Position numbers and translations under genes: made by a program. This document shows positions 1 through 8,054 of a stretch of DNA of 64,000 nt, one piece after another (position 1 is the first letter of the stretch; every line of letters starts with the position of its first letter). The DNA is from Planococcus sp. 107-1 (lineage in GTDB: Bacteria > Bacillota > Bacilli > Bacillales_A > Planococcaceae). Under the pieces are notes generated by a model. The model was given only the letters and a program-made list of their open reading frames with translations, ran no database searches and was not told where the DNA came from. The stretch is from positions 2,976,001 to 3,040,000 of the forward strand of contig NZ_CP090977.1 in assembly GCF_021513255.1 (NCBI RefSeq), in the 5' to 3' direction.

Positions 1-965
1 GTCACGGAAAACAACAATCCGTTTCAATTAATGATTTGGTGAACGAAGAATTATTCAAAGTACGCCAACAGTTCTTTTCGGAAAATCCGAATCAGGAACA
101 ATTACCGGCTTTCCGTCAGCTTCAGCAGGAATGGCAGCCCCGGTTAATGGAATCGATGGCAGAAAACGATGCTCAGGCTTTTGTAATCGAGAACTTCTTG
201 TTCATGCAGAAACCCGAACTTTGGGAAGATTTCTTGATGAAGCAAATTGAGCTTGCACAACGTCCAACGACGAAAGAAGTTCTTCAAAACTGGAAAGACG
301 TCCGCGTATTCCTTGGCCAATACATTCAAGGCAATGAAGAATCTGCCCAATTTAAAGATGCGTTCACAGGAGAGCTTTATCAAATGACTGATCAGCCTCC
401 AACGGATATGGAAGATGGACAAGGCTTGCTTGCTATCTTGCTTCCAGATGCGCGCATTGGCGAAAATGGCGCCTTGTTCCTTAACGGCTATTTGACAGTC
501 GTTGGCGAATTTGCTCCTTTCTTTGAACAATTGAAAGCAGCGATGGACACTGCCAATGCTAGCGACGGCAGCCAGTACATTACAGATAATTACCTGACTG
601 TAGTGGAACATATCGTTAAATATTCAACTGGGACAGTTGAAGAAAGCATTGAACTTTCACCAGAACATGAATCGGTTATGGCTGGACTTCGCAGCCATAT
701 CGCTCAAGCGGAATTCGATAAAGAAACTGTCGATAACGTGACGAGCATTTTGAACAGCTACTTGGTTAGCCAGCAGCCGACGGTCCAAAAACCGGAAGCC
801 TTGGTTGCCGGTTACTGGAGATTCCTTCAGGATCACGAATTGATCGATGGCCCGATGCTTGCTCCTAAGGACCTTAGCGAGAAATTCGGTGTTTCTTCAA
901 GCACTATCCTAAAACGTTCAAAAGAATTCGGTGCTTATTTCGAAGAATTATTAGCAAAAAAATAA
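1..965 (+). CDS. SEC-C-type protein, C-terminal part (5' end outside window)
   Basis: The frame is open to the left edge (codons in frame from base 3), so the TTG at 36 is unlikely to be the true start. About 320 residues are visible. The segment around SVSINDLVNEEL followed by a long acidic, mostly helical region resembles Bacillota proteins with an N-terminal SEC-C zinc motif (CxCxGx8KxCH-like) followed by helical repeats; that N-terminus would lie upstream of the window, so the family call is inference. The C-terminus (residues about 265-309) has an HTH-like stretch, DLSEKFGVSSSTILKRSKEF. Function is unknown. The gene ends directly before a bidirectional terminator shared with the small membrane protein on the other strand. 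Confidence 0.6.
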   Translation, partial: HGKQQSVSINDLVNEELFKVRQQFFSENPNQEQLPAFRQLQQEWQPRLMESMAENDAQAFVIENFLFMQKPELWEDFLMKQIELAQRPTTKEVLQNWKDVRVFLGQYIQGNEESAQFKDAFTGELYQMTDQPPTDMEDGQGLLAILLPDARIGENGALFLNGYLTVVGEFAPFFEQLKAAMDTANASDGSQYITDNYLTVVEHIVKYSTGTVEESIELSPEHESVMAGLRSHIAQAEFDKETVDNVTSILNSYLVSQQPTVQKPEALVAGYWRFLQDHELIDGPMLAPKDLSEKFGVSSSTILKRSKEFGAYFEELLAKK

Positions 966-970
966 ACAGT

Positions 971-996
971 AAAAAAGCAGCCTCGGCTGCTTTTTT
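971..996. terminator. Bidirectional intrinsic terminator
   Basis: Hairpin GCAGCC-TC-GGCTGC flanked by six A on the left and six T on the right, between two convergent genes, so it can terminate both strands. Confidence 0.85.
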
Positions 997-1208
997 CATT
1001 CTCCAGGCTTTCTCCGAAACCGGATCAATATATAAATAAGTATGCCAATAACCGTTAAAAACAAATACAGCCTCAAAAAACGAATACCCAACCAAGAACT
1101 CTCAGTGAACTGAAATAGGAAATTCAACGTTGTCGCCATCGAACCTAAAATTCCCAGCGCAAAAATGGTTAAACCCAAAACTTTTAGGATTTTCAATACG
1201 ATTTGCAT
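996..1208 (-). CDS. Small membrane protein, unknown function
   Basis: A 70-residue protein with two hydrophobic segments (about residues 5-32 and 44-63) and a basic C-terminal tail (RFRRKPGE). It starts with ATG 8 bases after a strong AAGGAGG site, which makes it a credible gene despite its size. The stop codon touches the terminator at 971-996. I do not recognise a family. Its position downstream of the DnaA-box-like cluster (transcribed away from it) gives no clear functional hint. Confidence 0.7.
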   Translation of the reverse strand: MQIVLKILKVLGLTIFALGILGSMATTLNFLFQFTESSWLGIRFLRLYLFLTVIGILIYILIRFRRKPGE

Positions 1209-1336
1209 TTTCCGTCCTCCTTTGCAATTCTCTCTACATACCCTTCAACGGATTGTAGAATTCACCCTTGTTGATAACTTTAGGGAAATCGAACAAAACC
1301 GGATAAAATCTTGATATTTCGGCAAAAAAAAGGATC

Positions 1337-1413
1337 TTATACACATTTCTGAAAAGTTATACAGTTTTTTTGTGGAATAACTCTATTTTTTTCACTTATG
1401 CACATGTGGATAA
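1337..1413. promoter_or_regulatory. Cluster of DnaA-box-like 9-mers
   Basis: In 77 bases there are TTATACACA (1337-1345), TTATACAGT (1357-1365), TGTGGAATA (1371-1379, inverted and degenerate) and an abutting head-to-head pair TTATGCACA/TGTGGATAA (1396-1413). The last is a perfect consensus DnaA box (TTATCCACA) on the minus strand; the first two plus-strand copies differ by one or two bases. The cluster lies in a gene-free interval between two minus-strand genes. Confidence 0.5.
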
Positions 1414-1451
1414 GTTAGCATAGGAAAGAAGAAATCTTCTCACACACATGA

Positions 1452-1487
1452 AAAAAAGTGCTCCGAGAACACTCGGAGCACTTTTTT
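1452..1487. terminator. Intrinsic terminator after thioesterase
   Basis: Perfect 16-bp stem (AAAAAAGTGCTCCGAG and its complement) with an AACA loop, giving a U-tract on either strand. It abuts the stop of the thioesterase gene at 1487. Confidence 0.9.
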
Positions 1488-1969
1488 CATTGGGTTTTTG
1501 GTGTTTTAGCACGCATTTTCCGGTATTCTCTTCGAGCAGGAGCCGTTTCAAAGAAAAGCTTCTCGCCTTCAGATTCCGGAATGACAGCCGGTACTGGAGT
1601 CGGTTTTCCATCATCGCCCATGGCTACTAAAGTCAGGAACGATTCGGTCGTCAGTTTTTCCTCGCCAGTCTGCAAATTCTGTGATTTAACACGGACATAT
1701 ACTTCCATAGAAGTCCGTCCAGTAGAAGTCACATTGGCTTCCAATTCCAATACATCTCCAACATGGGCAGAAGATAAAAAGTCGACAGAGTCAATTGAAG
1801 CTGTAACGACCACTTGGCGGCTCGAATGCTTCATCGCTGCGATTCCCGCAATTTCATCAATATAGGCTAATACTTTTCCTCCAAAGATCGAATCCATATG
1901 ATTCGTATCCGGCGGCAATACCAGCTTCGTTTGGATCGTTCTTGATTCTTTCATTGGTTTTGCTTCCAT
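1487..1969 (-). CDS. Acyl-CoA thioesterase, hotdog fold (YkhA/YciA type)
   Basis: 160 residues, the usual length of single-hotdog cytosolic acyl-CoA thioesterases that hydrolyse acyl-CoA to free acid and CoA. The family signature is visible: N-terminal VLPPDTNHMDSIFGGKVLAYID (residues about 18-38) with the conserved Asn/His and GG-x-hydrophobic-hydrophobic turn leading into the long hotdog helix, then VDFLSSAHVGDVLEL and the GRTSMEVYV strand. ATG start with AAAGGAAT 5-8 bases upstream. Monocistronic between a terminator and its own promoter region. Physiological substrate cannot be read from sequence. Confidence 0.88.
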   Translation of the reverse strand: MEAKPMKESRTIQTKLVLPPDTNHMDSIFGGKVLAYIDEIAGIAAMKHSSRQVVVTASIDSVDFLSSAHVGDVLELEANVTSTGRTSMEVYVRVKSQNLQTGEEKLTTESFLTLVAMGDDGKPTPVPAVIPESEGEKLFFETAPARREYRKMRAKTPKTQ

Positions 1970-2094
1970 TTTCTACATTCCTTTCGATGATTCTATCGGT
2001 AGATCTGATTGAATTCCCTTCTCAATGCTAGCGCGCTGAAAGCAAAACAGCAAGTTTCACGATTATGCTATAGTGAAAATGAGGGGGAATAAAA

Positions 2095-2916
2095 ATGAGT
2101 GAATTATTGAATATTTTAAACACACCTGAATTCCAATCAAAAGACACATTAAAAAAACAATTGTATACGCTAGGGATTGGGGCAGGAGACCATGTTATGG
2201 TCCATTCCTCGCTCAAATCCATGGGATGGATTGCTGGAGGCGCACAGGCGGTTGTAGAAGCGTTAGTAGAGACCATTACAGCTGACGGCACAGTAGTGAT
2301 GCCTTCGCAGTCTACGGACAACTCAGATCCCGTCTATTGGATGAATCCCCCAGTTCCTGAGAACTGGCATCAGCCAATCCGGGAAAATTTGCCGGCATTC
2401 GATCCTTTTTTAAGTGAAATGCGCGGCATGGGCAAAATTGCGGAATGCTTCCACCGCCATCCGGGCACGATTCGCAGCCCCCACCCTTCGCATTCCTTTA
2501 TCGCCTGGGGCAGCAAGGCCTCTGAGTGGATGCGAGAACAGCCGCTGGAAGAATCTTTTGGCATTGGGTCGCCGCTTGAAAAAATGCTGAAAGAACCCGT
2601 TAAGATTCTCTTGATCGGCACAGGCTTTGATTCTTGCACCGCTTTGCATTATGCAGAATTCATGCAAGAAAATCGCACCACTTCGCCTCAAGGTGCTGCC
2701 TTATTAGAAAATGGAAAGCGTGTCTGGCGCAGCTATGACTGCGTAGACATGGACTCTGATCGCTTTCCGGAGCTCGTAAAAGATTACCCTGGCCGAATTC
2801 AGGAAGGCACACTTGGCCAAGCGGCGGTGAAAATTGCCGATATGCAGCCGCTCATCGAATTTGGCATCAAGTGGCTCCGGGAACATCCTGCTCCGCCTGA
2901 AACGGCGCAAGCGTAA
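2095..2916 (+). CDS. AAC(3)-family aminoglycoside N-acetyltransferase (YokD-like)
   Basis: 273 residues, normal for the Antibiotic_NAT family, which transfers acetyl from acetyl-CoA to the 3-amino group of 2-deoxystreptamine aminoglycosides. Visible signatures are VMVHSSLKSMGWIAGGAQAV (about 33-52), the long insertion with PAFDP..MRGMGKIAECFHRHPG, the conserved HPSHSFIAWG (about 128-137) and the ALHYAEF motif (about 183-189). Start ATG follows GAGGGGG. No mobile element or other resistance gene is nearby, so this looks like an intrinsic chromosomal member (compare B. subtilis YokD), whose true substrate need not be an aminoglycoside. Its last codons sit in a hairpin shared with the fic gene. 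Confidence 0.88.
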   Translation: MSELLNILNTPEFQSKDTLKKQLYTLGIGAGDHVMVHSSLKSMGWIAGGAQAVVEALVETITADGTVVMPSQSTDNSDPVYWMNPPVPENWHQPIRENLPAFDPFLSEMRGMGKIAECFHRHPGTIRSPHPSHSFIAWGSKASEWMREQPLEESFGIGSPLEKMLKEPVKILLIGTGFDSCTALHYAEFMQENRTTSPQGAALLENGKRVWRSYDCVDMDSDRFPELVKDYPGRIQEGTLGQAAVKIADMQPLIEFGIKWLREHPAPPETAQA

Positions 2917-2949
2917 AGCCGGTCCATTTTGCGGACCGGCTTTACGCTT
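2909..2949. terminator. 17-bp perfect hairpin shared by convergent genes
   Basis: AAGCGTAAAGCCGGTCC (2909-2925) and its exact complement (2933-2949) with a 7-base loop. Both convergent genes (AAC(3) and fic) end inside it: each arm encodes a Gln-Ala C-terminus followed by TAA. No long T-tract follows either arm, so termination would depend on stem strength. Confidence 0.6.
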
Positions 2950-3538
2950 GAACTGAAATGATTTCATCCAATATGCTTTCAAGTTTATCGTTATTGGCAT
3001 TAAAGGAGTCCACAAACGCATTGATAATTTCAGCAGTGCCGGGAATCTTCTCCCAATCCAGCTGATACCTAGCATTTAATGCAAGCTGCCGGGCAAACTC
3101 GCGGGTTGTTCGTCCATTGCCTTCTCGGAATGGATGAAGAGCATTCAGCTCTGCTAAATAATAAGCCAGCCGGGAAATGAATTCCTCCCGCGGCAGATTG
3201 TTCAAATAATCTTCTTCTTTTAAAGCTTGAAAAATCTTCTTCAGTTCAGGCTCAATAAATTGAGGATGCGCAAAAGAAGAAGAACCTTTGGAGATCATCT
3301 CTCTTCGCAATTCTCCAGCAAACGGATAAACATCCTGCAGAATATAGCGATGAATTTCCAAAAAAGCATCCATATTCGCCGGATTTTTCGGCGGATTGAT
3401 CTTTAGCTCGGAAAGCCGGAAAAGCGTATACACTTTTTCCAGCTCTTTCAGCTTTTCCTCATCTGTTATATCGAATAGATTAATCAATACGTCCGAATCC
3501 GGGTAGCAATACATGGAGGTGTGCTGATACTTAGACAT
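2942..3538 (-). CDS. Fic-domain AMPylating toxin
   Basis: 198 residues with a complete Fic core. The catalytic loop is HPFREGNGR (residues 135-143), matching HPFx(D/E)GNGR with the essential His and the metal-binding acidic residue, so it should be an active nucleotidyltransferase that transfers AMP (or another NMP) to a target hydroxyl. The upstream YPFAGELRRE and GSSSFAHPQFIEPEL segments (about 71-100) form the usual flap region. The start ATG overlaps the end of the small upstream VbhA-type gene by 8 bases, a typical antitoxin-toxin arrangement. Enzyme target unknown. Known class I Fic toxins (VbhT) target DNA gyrase and topoisomerase IV. Confidence 0.9.
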   Translation of the reverse strand: MSKYQHTSMYCYPDSDVLINLFDITDEEKLKELEKVYTLFRLSELKINPPKNPANMDAFLEIHRYILQDVYPFAGELRREMISKGSSSFAHPQFIEPELKKIFQALKEEDYLNNLPREEFISRLAYYLAELNALHPFREGNGRTTREFARQLALNARYQLDWEKIPGTAEIINAFVDSFNANNDKLESILDEIISVQA

Positions 3539-3725
3539 CGAATTTCATCTTGATGGCCCGATGGAATTGAGCTTCCGTCTGTTCACCCGTCAAGACCGAC
3601 CGCACAAAATTCTTGTCGTCATGTGTCACTTCAAATCCCTCCGTAACCAAGGAATGCGACGCATAGGAAATTGCTTGATTGGCTTGTTCATGGGAGACCC
3701 GGTTTACTAATTTCGTCAAGATCAT
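3531..3725 (-). CDS. VbhA-type antitoxin of Fic toxin
   Basis: 64 residues starting at ATG 3725 (an in-frame GTG at 3731 lies inside the ribosome site AAAGGTGG and is a poorer choice). It contains S25-L-V-T-E29-G30, matching the inhibitory S/TxxxE(G/N) motif whose Glu blocks ATP gamma-phosphate binding in Fic enzymes. A C-terminal LTGEQTEAQFHRAI resembles the end of the VbhA domain. It precedes and overlaps the fic gene, so it is the likely cis inhibitor of a class I Fic toxin-antitoxin pair. Confidence 0.8.
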   Translation of the reverse strand: MILTKLVNRVSHEQANQAISYASHSLVTEGFEVTHDDKNFVRSVLTGEQTEAQFHRAIKMKFDV

Positions 3726-3792
3726 GACCACCTTTCATTCTTTAATTATACCATTTTTTAAGGCTTAAATCCATTGTGGCCATTGGATTTGA

Positions 3793-3815
3793 CGGGAAAA
3801 AACCGGTTTTTCCCG
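3793..3815. repeat. 23-nt inverted repeat upstream of the Fic antitoxin
   Basis: GGGAAAAA and TTTTTCCC arms around ACCGG. No T-tract follows in either direction, so it is not a typical terminator. It lies about 70 bases upstream of the antitoxin start and could be an operator. The rest of 3732-3950 shows nothing else that I can support. Confidence 0.4.
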
Positions 3816-3951
3816 ATGCTTAGCAAACCGCTAAATCATGCTTGGCTGAGTTGGTCAGAAATCATAGAAAGCCGAGTATGTTTTCATGAAATTCCGGTAC
3901 AAAACAGATAAGCCCTTTTTTCAGATATTACGATTCGCTAAAAAATGGCAT

Positions 3952-3984
3952 AAAAAAGGAGCCAGCAAATGCCGGCTCTTTTTT
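3952..3984 (-). terminator. Terminator of the aldehyde dehydrogenase operon
   Basis: On the minus strand, GAGCCGGC-ATTT-GCTGGCTC (one G-T pair) followed by a run of T, directly after the DUF779 stop codon. Confidence 0.8.
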
Positions 3985-4346
3985 CATGCCTGTTCTTGCA
4001 ATTCTTTCGTTTCTTCAGAGGTGAAAGCCCTCGATCTCGTCAAAAATCGCTTGCCTTCCACTCCTTCGAGAGAAAACATGCCGCCGCGCCCGTCGACAAC
4101 GTCAATGATTAATTGCGTATGGCTCCAGTAGTCGAATTGGTTTTTATGCATATAAAATTCAGCACCGCCGATTTCTCCCATCAGCATATCCTGATCGCCG
4201 AGAAACAAATCGCCTTTCGGATAACACATCGGCGAACTGCCGTCACAACAGCCCCCTGATTGATGGAACATCACTGGCCCGTGCTTCTGTTTTAGCAGTT
4301 CAATCAATTCCAAAGCAGCATCAGTTGCCGTTACACGTTCGACCAT
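3984..4346 (-). CDS. DUF779 protein
   Basis: 120 residues when started at ATG 4346, which follows AAGGAAGGGAT; the longer reading frame running into the aldehyde dehydrogenase is spurious. The family hallmark HQSGGCCDGSSPMC (about residues 28-41) has three Cys suitable for metal or redox chemistry, followed by IGGAEFYM and WSHTQLIIDVVDGRGGMFSLE. DUF779 genes are habitually found next to AldA/ExaC-type aldehyde dehydrogenases, as here (23-base gap), so a role in maturing or regulating that enzyme is likely, but no function is proven. Confidence 0.85.
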   Translation of the reverse strand: MVERVTATDAALELIELLKQKHGPVMFHQSGGCCDGSSPMCYPKGDLFLGDQDMLMGEIGGAEFYMHKNQFDYWSHTQLIIDVVDGRGGMFSLEGVEGKRFLTRSRAFTSEETKELQEQA

Positions 4347-4369
4347 TGCAATCCCTTCCTTTTCTAAGA

Positions 4370-5890
4370 TCAAAAGAATCCTTGTTTGTTTTCGCTGTAG
4401 CTGACTAACATGTTTTTCGTCTGTTGGTAATGGTTCAGCATCATCAAGTGGTTTTCGCGGCCGAAACCGGACATTTTGTAACCGCCGAATGCAGCGTGCG
4501 CCGGATATTGGTGATAGCAATTTGTCCAGACGCGTCCCGCTTGAATGCCGCGGCCGAAACGGTACGCTGTGTTCGTATCGCGCGTCCAAATGCCGGCGCC
4601 AAGGCCGTATAACGTATCATTGGCTAGTTCCAATGCTTCTTCTTTTGTTTTGAATGTCGTAACCGAAACGACTGGCCCAAAAATTTCTTCCTGGAAAATA
4701 CGCATTTTGTTATTTCCTTTAAAGACGGTAGGCTGGATATAGAACCCTTCAGCTAAATCACCTTCCAGCATATTACGGTCTCCTCCTGCCAGCAATTCAG
4801 CACCTTCCTGTTTTCCGATATCCAGGTAAGACATAATTTTTTCCATTTGTTCTGTTGAAGCCTGAGCACCCATCATCGTTTCCGGATCAAGCGGATTGCC
4901 TGTTTTAATGGCTTCAACCCGTTTCAACGCACGTTCCATGAAAGCGTCATAAATGTCTTCCTGGATCAGTACACGCGAAGGACACGTACAAACTTCCCCT
5001 TGGTTCAAAGCGAACATAACAAAGCCCTCAATTGCTTTATCGAGGAACGCGTCGTCTTGGTCCATGATATCTTTGAAGAAGATATTCGGAGATTTTCCGC
5101 CGAGTTCCAATGTGACAGGGATTAAATTCTGAGAAGCATACTGCATGATCATGCGCCCAGTAGTAGTTTCACCTGTAAACGCTATTTTAGAAATCCGTGG
5201 GCTTGAAGCAAGCGGCTTCCCTGTTTCAAGACCGAAACCATTAACAATATTCAAGACACCCGGCGGCAGCAAATCGCCAACCAGTTCTGCCCATACTAAA
5301 ATACTTGCCGGAGTCTGTTCGGCCGGTTTCAACACGACACAGTTTCCTGCTGCTAAAGCCGGCGCCAGTTTCCAGATAGCCATCAAGAGCGGGAAGTTCC
5401 AAGGAATGATCTGTCCGACAACACCCAGCGGCTCATGGAAATGGTAAGCAACCGTATCCTCGTCAATTTGGCTCAGTGAACCTTCCTGTGCGCGGATAGC
5501 TCCTGCGAAGTAACGGAAATGGTCAATGCCTAAAGGCAAATCGGCGTTCAGTGTTTCGCGGACTGCTTTTCCGTTATCCCACGTTTCTGCAACGGCCAGC
5601 ATTTCCAAGTTCTGCTCCATGCGGTCAGCAATTTTCAATAAGATATTGGAACGTTCCGTTGTAGATGTTTTACCCCAAGCCTCTTTTGCAGCATGAGCTG
5701 CATCCAAGGCAGCTTCCACATCCTCCGCTGTCGACCGTGCGATTTCCGTGAACTTCTTGCCGTTAACCGGCGATACATTATCGAAGTACTGCCCATTTAT
5801 GGGAGCTTTCCATTCACCTCCGATATAATTGTTATATCTCTCTTTAAATGTAACTTTAGAATCTGCTGTATTAGGCATTGCGTAAACCAT
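4370..5890 (-). CDS. NAD-dependent acetaldehyde dehydrogenase (ExaC/AldA type)
   Basis: 506 residues, the normal length, from ATG 5890 preceded by GGGAGGA; the upstream extension in the open frame includes the promoter and is not coding. ALDH signatures visible: [21 protein letters not shown] (Rossmann entry), the general base in LELGGKSPN, catalytic Cys in [11 protein letters not shown], the [10 protein letters not shown] and C-terminal [12 protein letters not shown] motifs. The GEVCTCPSR form is typical of the ExaC/AldA group that oxidises acetaldehyde and other short aldehydes to acids. First gene of a two-gene operon with DUF779. A near-perfect cre site between promoter and start predicts CcpA repression in sugar-rich conditions. 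Confidence 0.92.
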   Translation of the reverse strand: MVYAMPNTADSKVTFKERYNNYIGGEWKAPINGQYFDNVSPVNGKKFTEIARSTAEDVEAALDAAHAAKEAWGKTSTTERSNILLKIADRMEQNLEMLAVAETWDNGKAVRETLNADLPLGIDHFRYFAGAIRAQEGSLSQIDEDTVAYHFHEPLGVVGQIIPWNFPLLMAIWKLAPALAAGNCVVLKPAEQTPASILVWAELVGDLLPPGVLNIVNGFGLETGKPLASSPRISKIAFTGETTTGRMIMQYASQNLIPVTLELGGKSPNIFFKDIMDQDDAFLDKAIEGFVMFALNQGEVCTCPSRVLIQEDIYDAFMERALKRVEAIKTGNPLDPETMMGAQASTEQMEKIMSYLDIGKQEGAELLAGGDRNMLEGDLAEGFYIQPTVFKGNNKMRIFQEEIFGPVVSVTTFKTKEEALELANDTLYGLGAGIWTRDTNTAYRFGRGIQAGRVWTNCYHQYPAHAAFGGYKMSGFGRENHLMMLNHYQQTKNMLVSYSENKQGFF

Positions 5891-5923
5891 TCCTATTCCT
5901 CCCTTTGACTGTTTTTGCCGTTT

Positions 5924-5937
5924 TGTATACGCTTTCA
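5924..5937 (-). promoter_or_regulatory. cre site (CcpA operator)
   Basis: Minus-strand TGAAAGCGTATACA matches the catabolite responsive element consensus WTGNAARCGNWWWCA. It is 34-47 bases before the aldehyde dehydrogenase start, where CcpA would block transcription. A second, weaker candidate is at 6012-6025 (TAAAAGCGCTCGCA on the minus strand). Confidence 0.75.
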
Positions 5938-6125
5938 TTTCTAACTTCATTTGAACGTATAAAAGAAGCGGCGATACTTCTATATTGTCAAAAAAATTCA
6001 AAAATTGCAACTGCGAGCGCTTTTATTTTATTGTGCGCTGTTTTTAGCACATCGTTTTGTTTGGATTAAATAGAGGGTATAATGAAAAAATAGAAAGAAA
6101 TATGGAAGTGAAGGGATTTTTTTAT

Positions 6126-6832
6126 ATGCGAATTAATAAATTTTTGAGTGAAACGGGCATCACCTCCGCCGCGGCGCCGATAAATTCATCGAAGCCGGGC
6201 GCGTTACGATAAACGATAAGACAGCGGAACTTGGCAGCAAAGTAGAAGACGGGGATGTCGTTCGGGTAGACGGCAAGATCATCGAGCAGCCTGAACAGCA
6301 ATACGTCTATATTGCACTGAATAAGCCGGTCGGCATCACTAGTACGACCGAACGGCATATTCAAGGGAATATCGTCGATTTCGTCAATCATCCGCTGCGT
6401 ATTTTCCATGTCGGCAGACTCGACAAAGATTCCGAAGGTTTGATTTTGCTGACGAACGACGGGGATATCGTCAATGAAATCTTGCGTGCTGAAAATGAAC
6501 ATGAAAAAGAATATATCGTTAAAGTTGATATGCCGGTGACGGATTCTTTCCTAAAAAAAATGGCTGAAGGTGTAGAGATTCTAGACACGGTTACATTGCC
6601 TGCAAAAGCGGAGAAACTGTCGAAATTCACTTTCCGCCTGACAATCCGCCAAGGATTAAACCGGCAAATTCGGCGCATGTGCCAAGCTCTAGGCTATGAA
6701 GTCCGGAATCTGCAGCGTGTGCGGATTATGAATATTCACCTCGGAGATCTTCCGGTCGGTGAATGGCGGGATCTATCCGACAGCGAACGAAACGAACTCT
6801 TCACCGAATTGGATTACAAACCTAAACGATAG
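6126..6832 (+). pseudogene. rluF: RluF-type 23S rRNA pseudouridine synthase, single-base frameshift
   Basis: Start ATG 6126 follows GAAGGG. It reads [14 protein letters not shown], then breaks near 6164-6170 and would stop at about 6212. Adding one C there restores an S4-like N-terminus ([18 protein letters not shown]) that continues uninterrupted to 6832, giving about 235 residues, normal for RsuA/RluF enzymes. Catalytic [12 protein letters not shown] and the [12 protein letters not shown] motif typical of RluF are intact. The enzyme isomerises uridine in 23S rRNA. All the rest is conserved, so an assembly error is more likely than true decay. The stop overlaps the ribosome site of the next gene. 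Confidence 0.8.
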
Positions 6833-6843
6833 GAGATTTGCGG

Positions 6844-7560
6844 ATGCTCACATTAATGAATACACCGAATCATACAGGCGTTAAAATCAGCGGTGATTAT
6901 TTTGACTTGGATGAATTGAACAAAGCCATTTACCATGTTATTGGCGATGAAAACAAATACTATGATTATGCCGGCTCCCGTATGCGCATCCTTGGAATCG
7001 CCTATGAAATTCGGCATGCAGCCCAAGGTGACCGGAACGTGGAATCCGTATTCAACGGTCTCCATGACCATATGAAAAAACAGCATGGCTTTATCGCTCC
7101 GGATAAGAATATTTACTTCTCCACCGAAATCCTTTGGCCTGAACTATTATATGCAGCTCTTGCCTTAAAAGAATTTTCTGCCTTGCACCGGAAGCAAGCT
7201 AAGCTTACTGATTGGGATATTCATTTGCCGGTCATTCAGCGATTCCAAGCACTTATCCTCGATTGCCTTCACGGCCAAGTGCCGGAAGAAGAATATCAAG
7301 CAATCTTGAAAACGTTCCAGGAAGCGCCGCCTTTAGAAGATTACGCTATCCAATACGTCGATTTTTTAAATTTGAAATACATTGAAATGCCTAAAGTCCA
7401 AAAAGAGAAGACGCTGCCGTTAATTGCGATGAAGATAGCAGCCCAAGACAAAGATTATGCGGCTTTTCGCAACCAAGTGTTGGCGGCTTCCAATCCTGAA
7501 AAACGTCCAATCCACGAAGTTCGGCTTCAAGCAGAATATCCGGAAGAAATTGTTTGGTAA
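6844..7560 (+). CDS. DUF6904-like protein
   Basis: 238 residues from ATG 6844, seven bases after AGGAGA; the in-frame TTG at 6838 lies too close to that site. The N-terminus (NTPNHTGVKISGDYFDLDELNKAIY) and YYDYAGSRMRILGIAYEIRHAAQGDR are the recognisable conserved blocks of this Bacillota family. It appears cytosolic, with no membrane segment or signal. The family assignment is from memory of the N-terminal pattern. It is translationally coupled to the pseudouridine synthase (its ribosome site spans that gene's stop), but a functional link is not known. Confidence 0.65.
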   Translation: MLTLMNTPNHTGVKISGDYFDLDELNKAIYHVIGDENKYYDYAGSRMRILGIAYEIRHAAQGDRNVESVFNGLHDHMKKQHGFIAPDKNIYFSTEILWPELLYAALALKEFSALHRKQAKLTDWDIHLPVIQRFQALILDCLHGQVPEEEYQAILKTFQEAPPLEDYAIQYVDFLNLKYIEMPKVQKEKTLPLIAMKIAAQDKDYAAFRNQVLAASNPEKRPIHEVRLQAEYPEEIVW

Positions 7561-7565
7561 AACAA

Positions 7566-7606
7566 AAAAGGAGTTGTTCCAAATTACTTTTGGAACAACT
7601 CCTTTT
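7566..7606. terminator. Bidirectional terminator
   Basis: AAAAGGAGTTGTTCCAAA with its complement around a short TTAC-type loop, between convergent genes; T-runs on both strands. Confidence 0.9.
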
Positions 7607-7607
7607 C

Positions 7608-7907
7608 TTACGGTTTGATTTGCATCACGATCAAATCGCTTGCTTCATCTGCTTTTAAACTATGTTTTTCCTTCGGCTTCATATGGAGTATGTTTTCGTT
7701 CGTCAGCTGAATACTCTTCCCCTCTACCTTGAAAGTCACTTTGCCTTTTTTCACGATGATGACGACGTCTGCATCTGCGTCATGCTCTAAGATCACCTCA
7801 TCTTTTTCCAATTGGATATTCACGATCGTCGTTTTTTCGAAAGAAGTTAATTTTTGGATGTGCTTTTGCTTTTCTCCAAGCATGTAAAGTGTTTCGATCA
7901 ATTCCAT
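7608..7907 (-). CDS. Cupin-domain protein
   Basis: 99 residues forming a single small cupin barrel: an ILEHDADADVVIIVKKGKVTFKVEG block (about 40-64) and LTNENILHMKPKEKHSLKADEASDLIVMQI (about 68-97). The canonical metal ligands are only partly present (a His in EHDAD and one in KEKHSL). These small cupins often act as sensors or auxiliary proteins. Start ATG 7907 follows AGGAAGAGAG. Single gene, own terminator. Substrate unknown. Confidence 0.75.
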   Translation of the reverse strand: MELIETLYMLGEKQKHIQKLTSFEKTTIVNIQLEKDEVILEHDADADVVIIVKKGKVTFKVEGKSIQLTNENILHMKPKEKHSLKADEASDLIVMQIKP

Positions 7908-8054
7908 TTCTCTCTCTTCCTTTCTTCTATCCCTCTTTCATTATCCATACCCTATCCACGGCAACTCAATGCAGGCGTTTCTCCGTTTAAGGTCGCCATC
8001 ACAACGGGTATATCTCCTATAAGACAATTTTTCTACTATACAGGAGTGATTCGC

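Noticed and set aside
1448..1865. Plus-strand open frames opposite the thioesterase gene
   Set aside because: They start in the terminator hairpin and are antisense to a well-supported gene.
2095..2916. AAC(3) as an acquired resistance gene
   Set aside because: No transposase, integron or other resistance gene nearby and composition is like its neighbours.
4347..4589. Extended DUF779 frame reaching into the aldehyde dehydrogenase
   Set aside because: The extension is antiframe sequence of the dehydrogenase; ATG 4346 has a good ribosome site.
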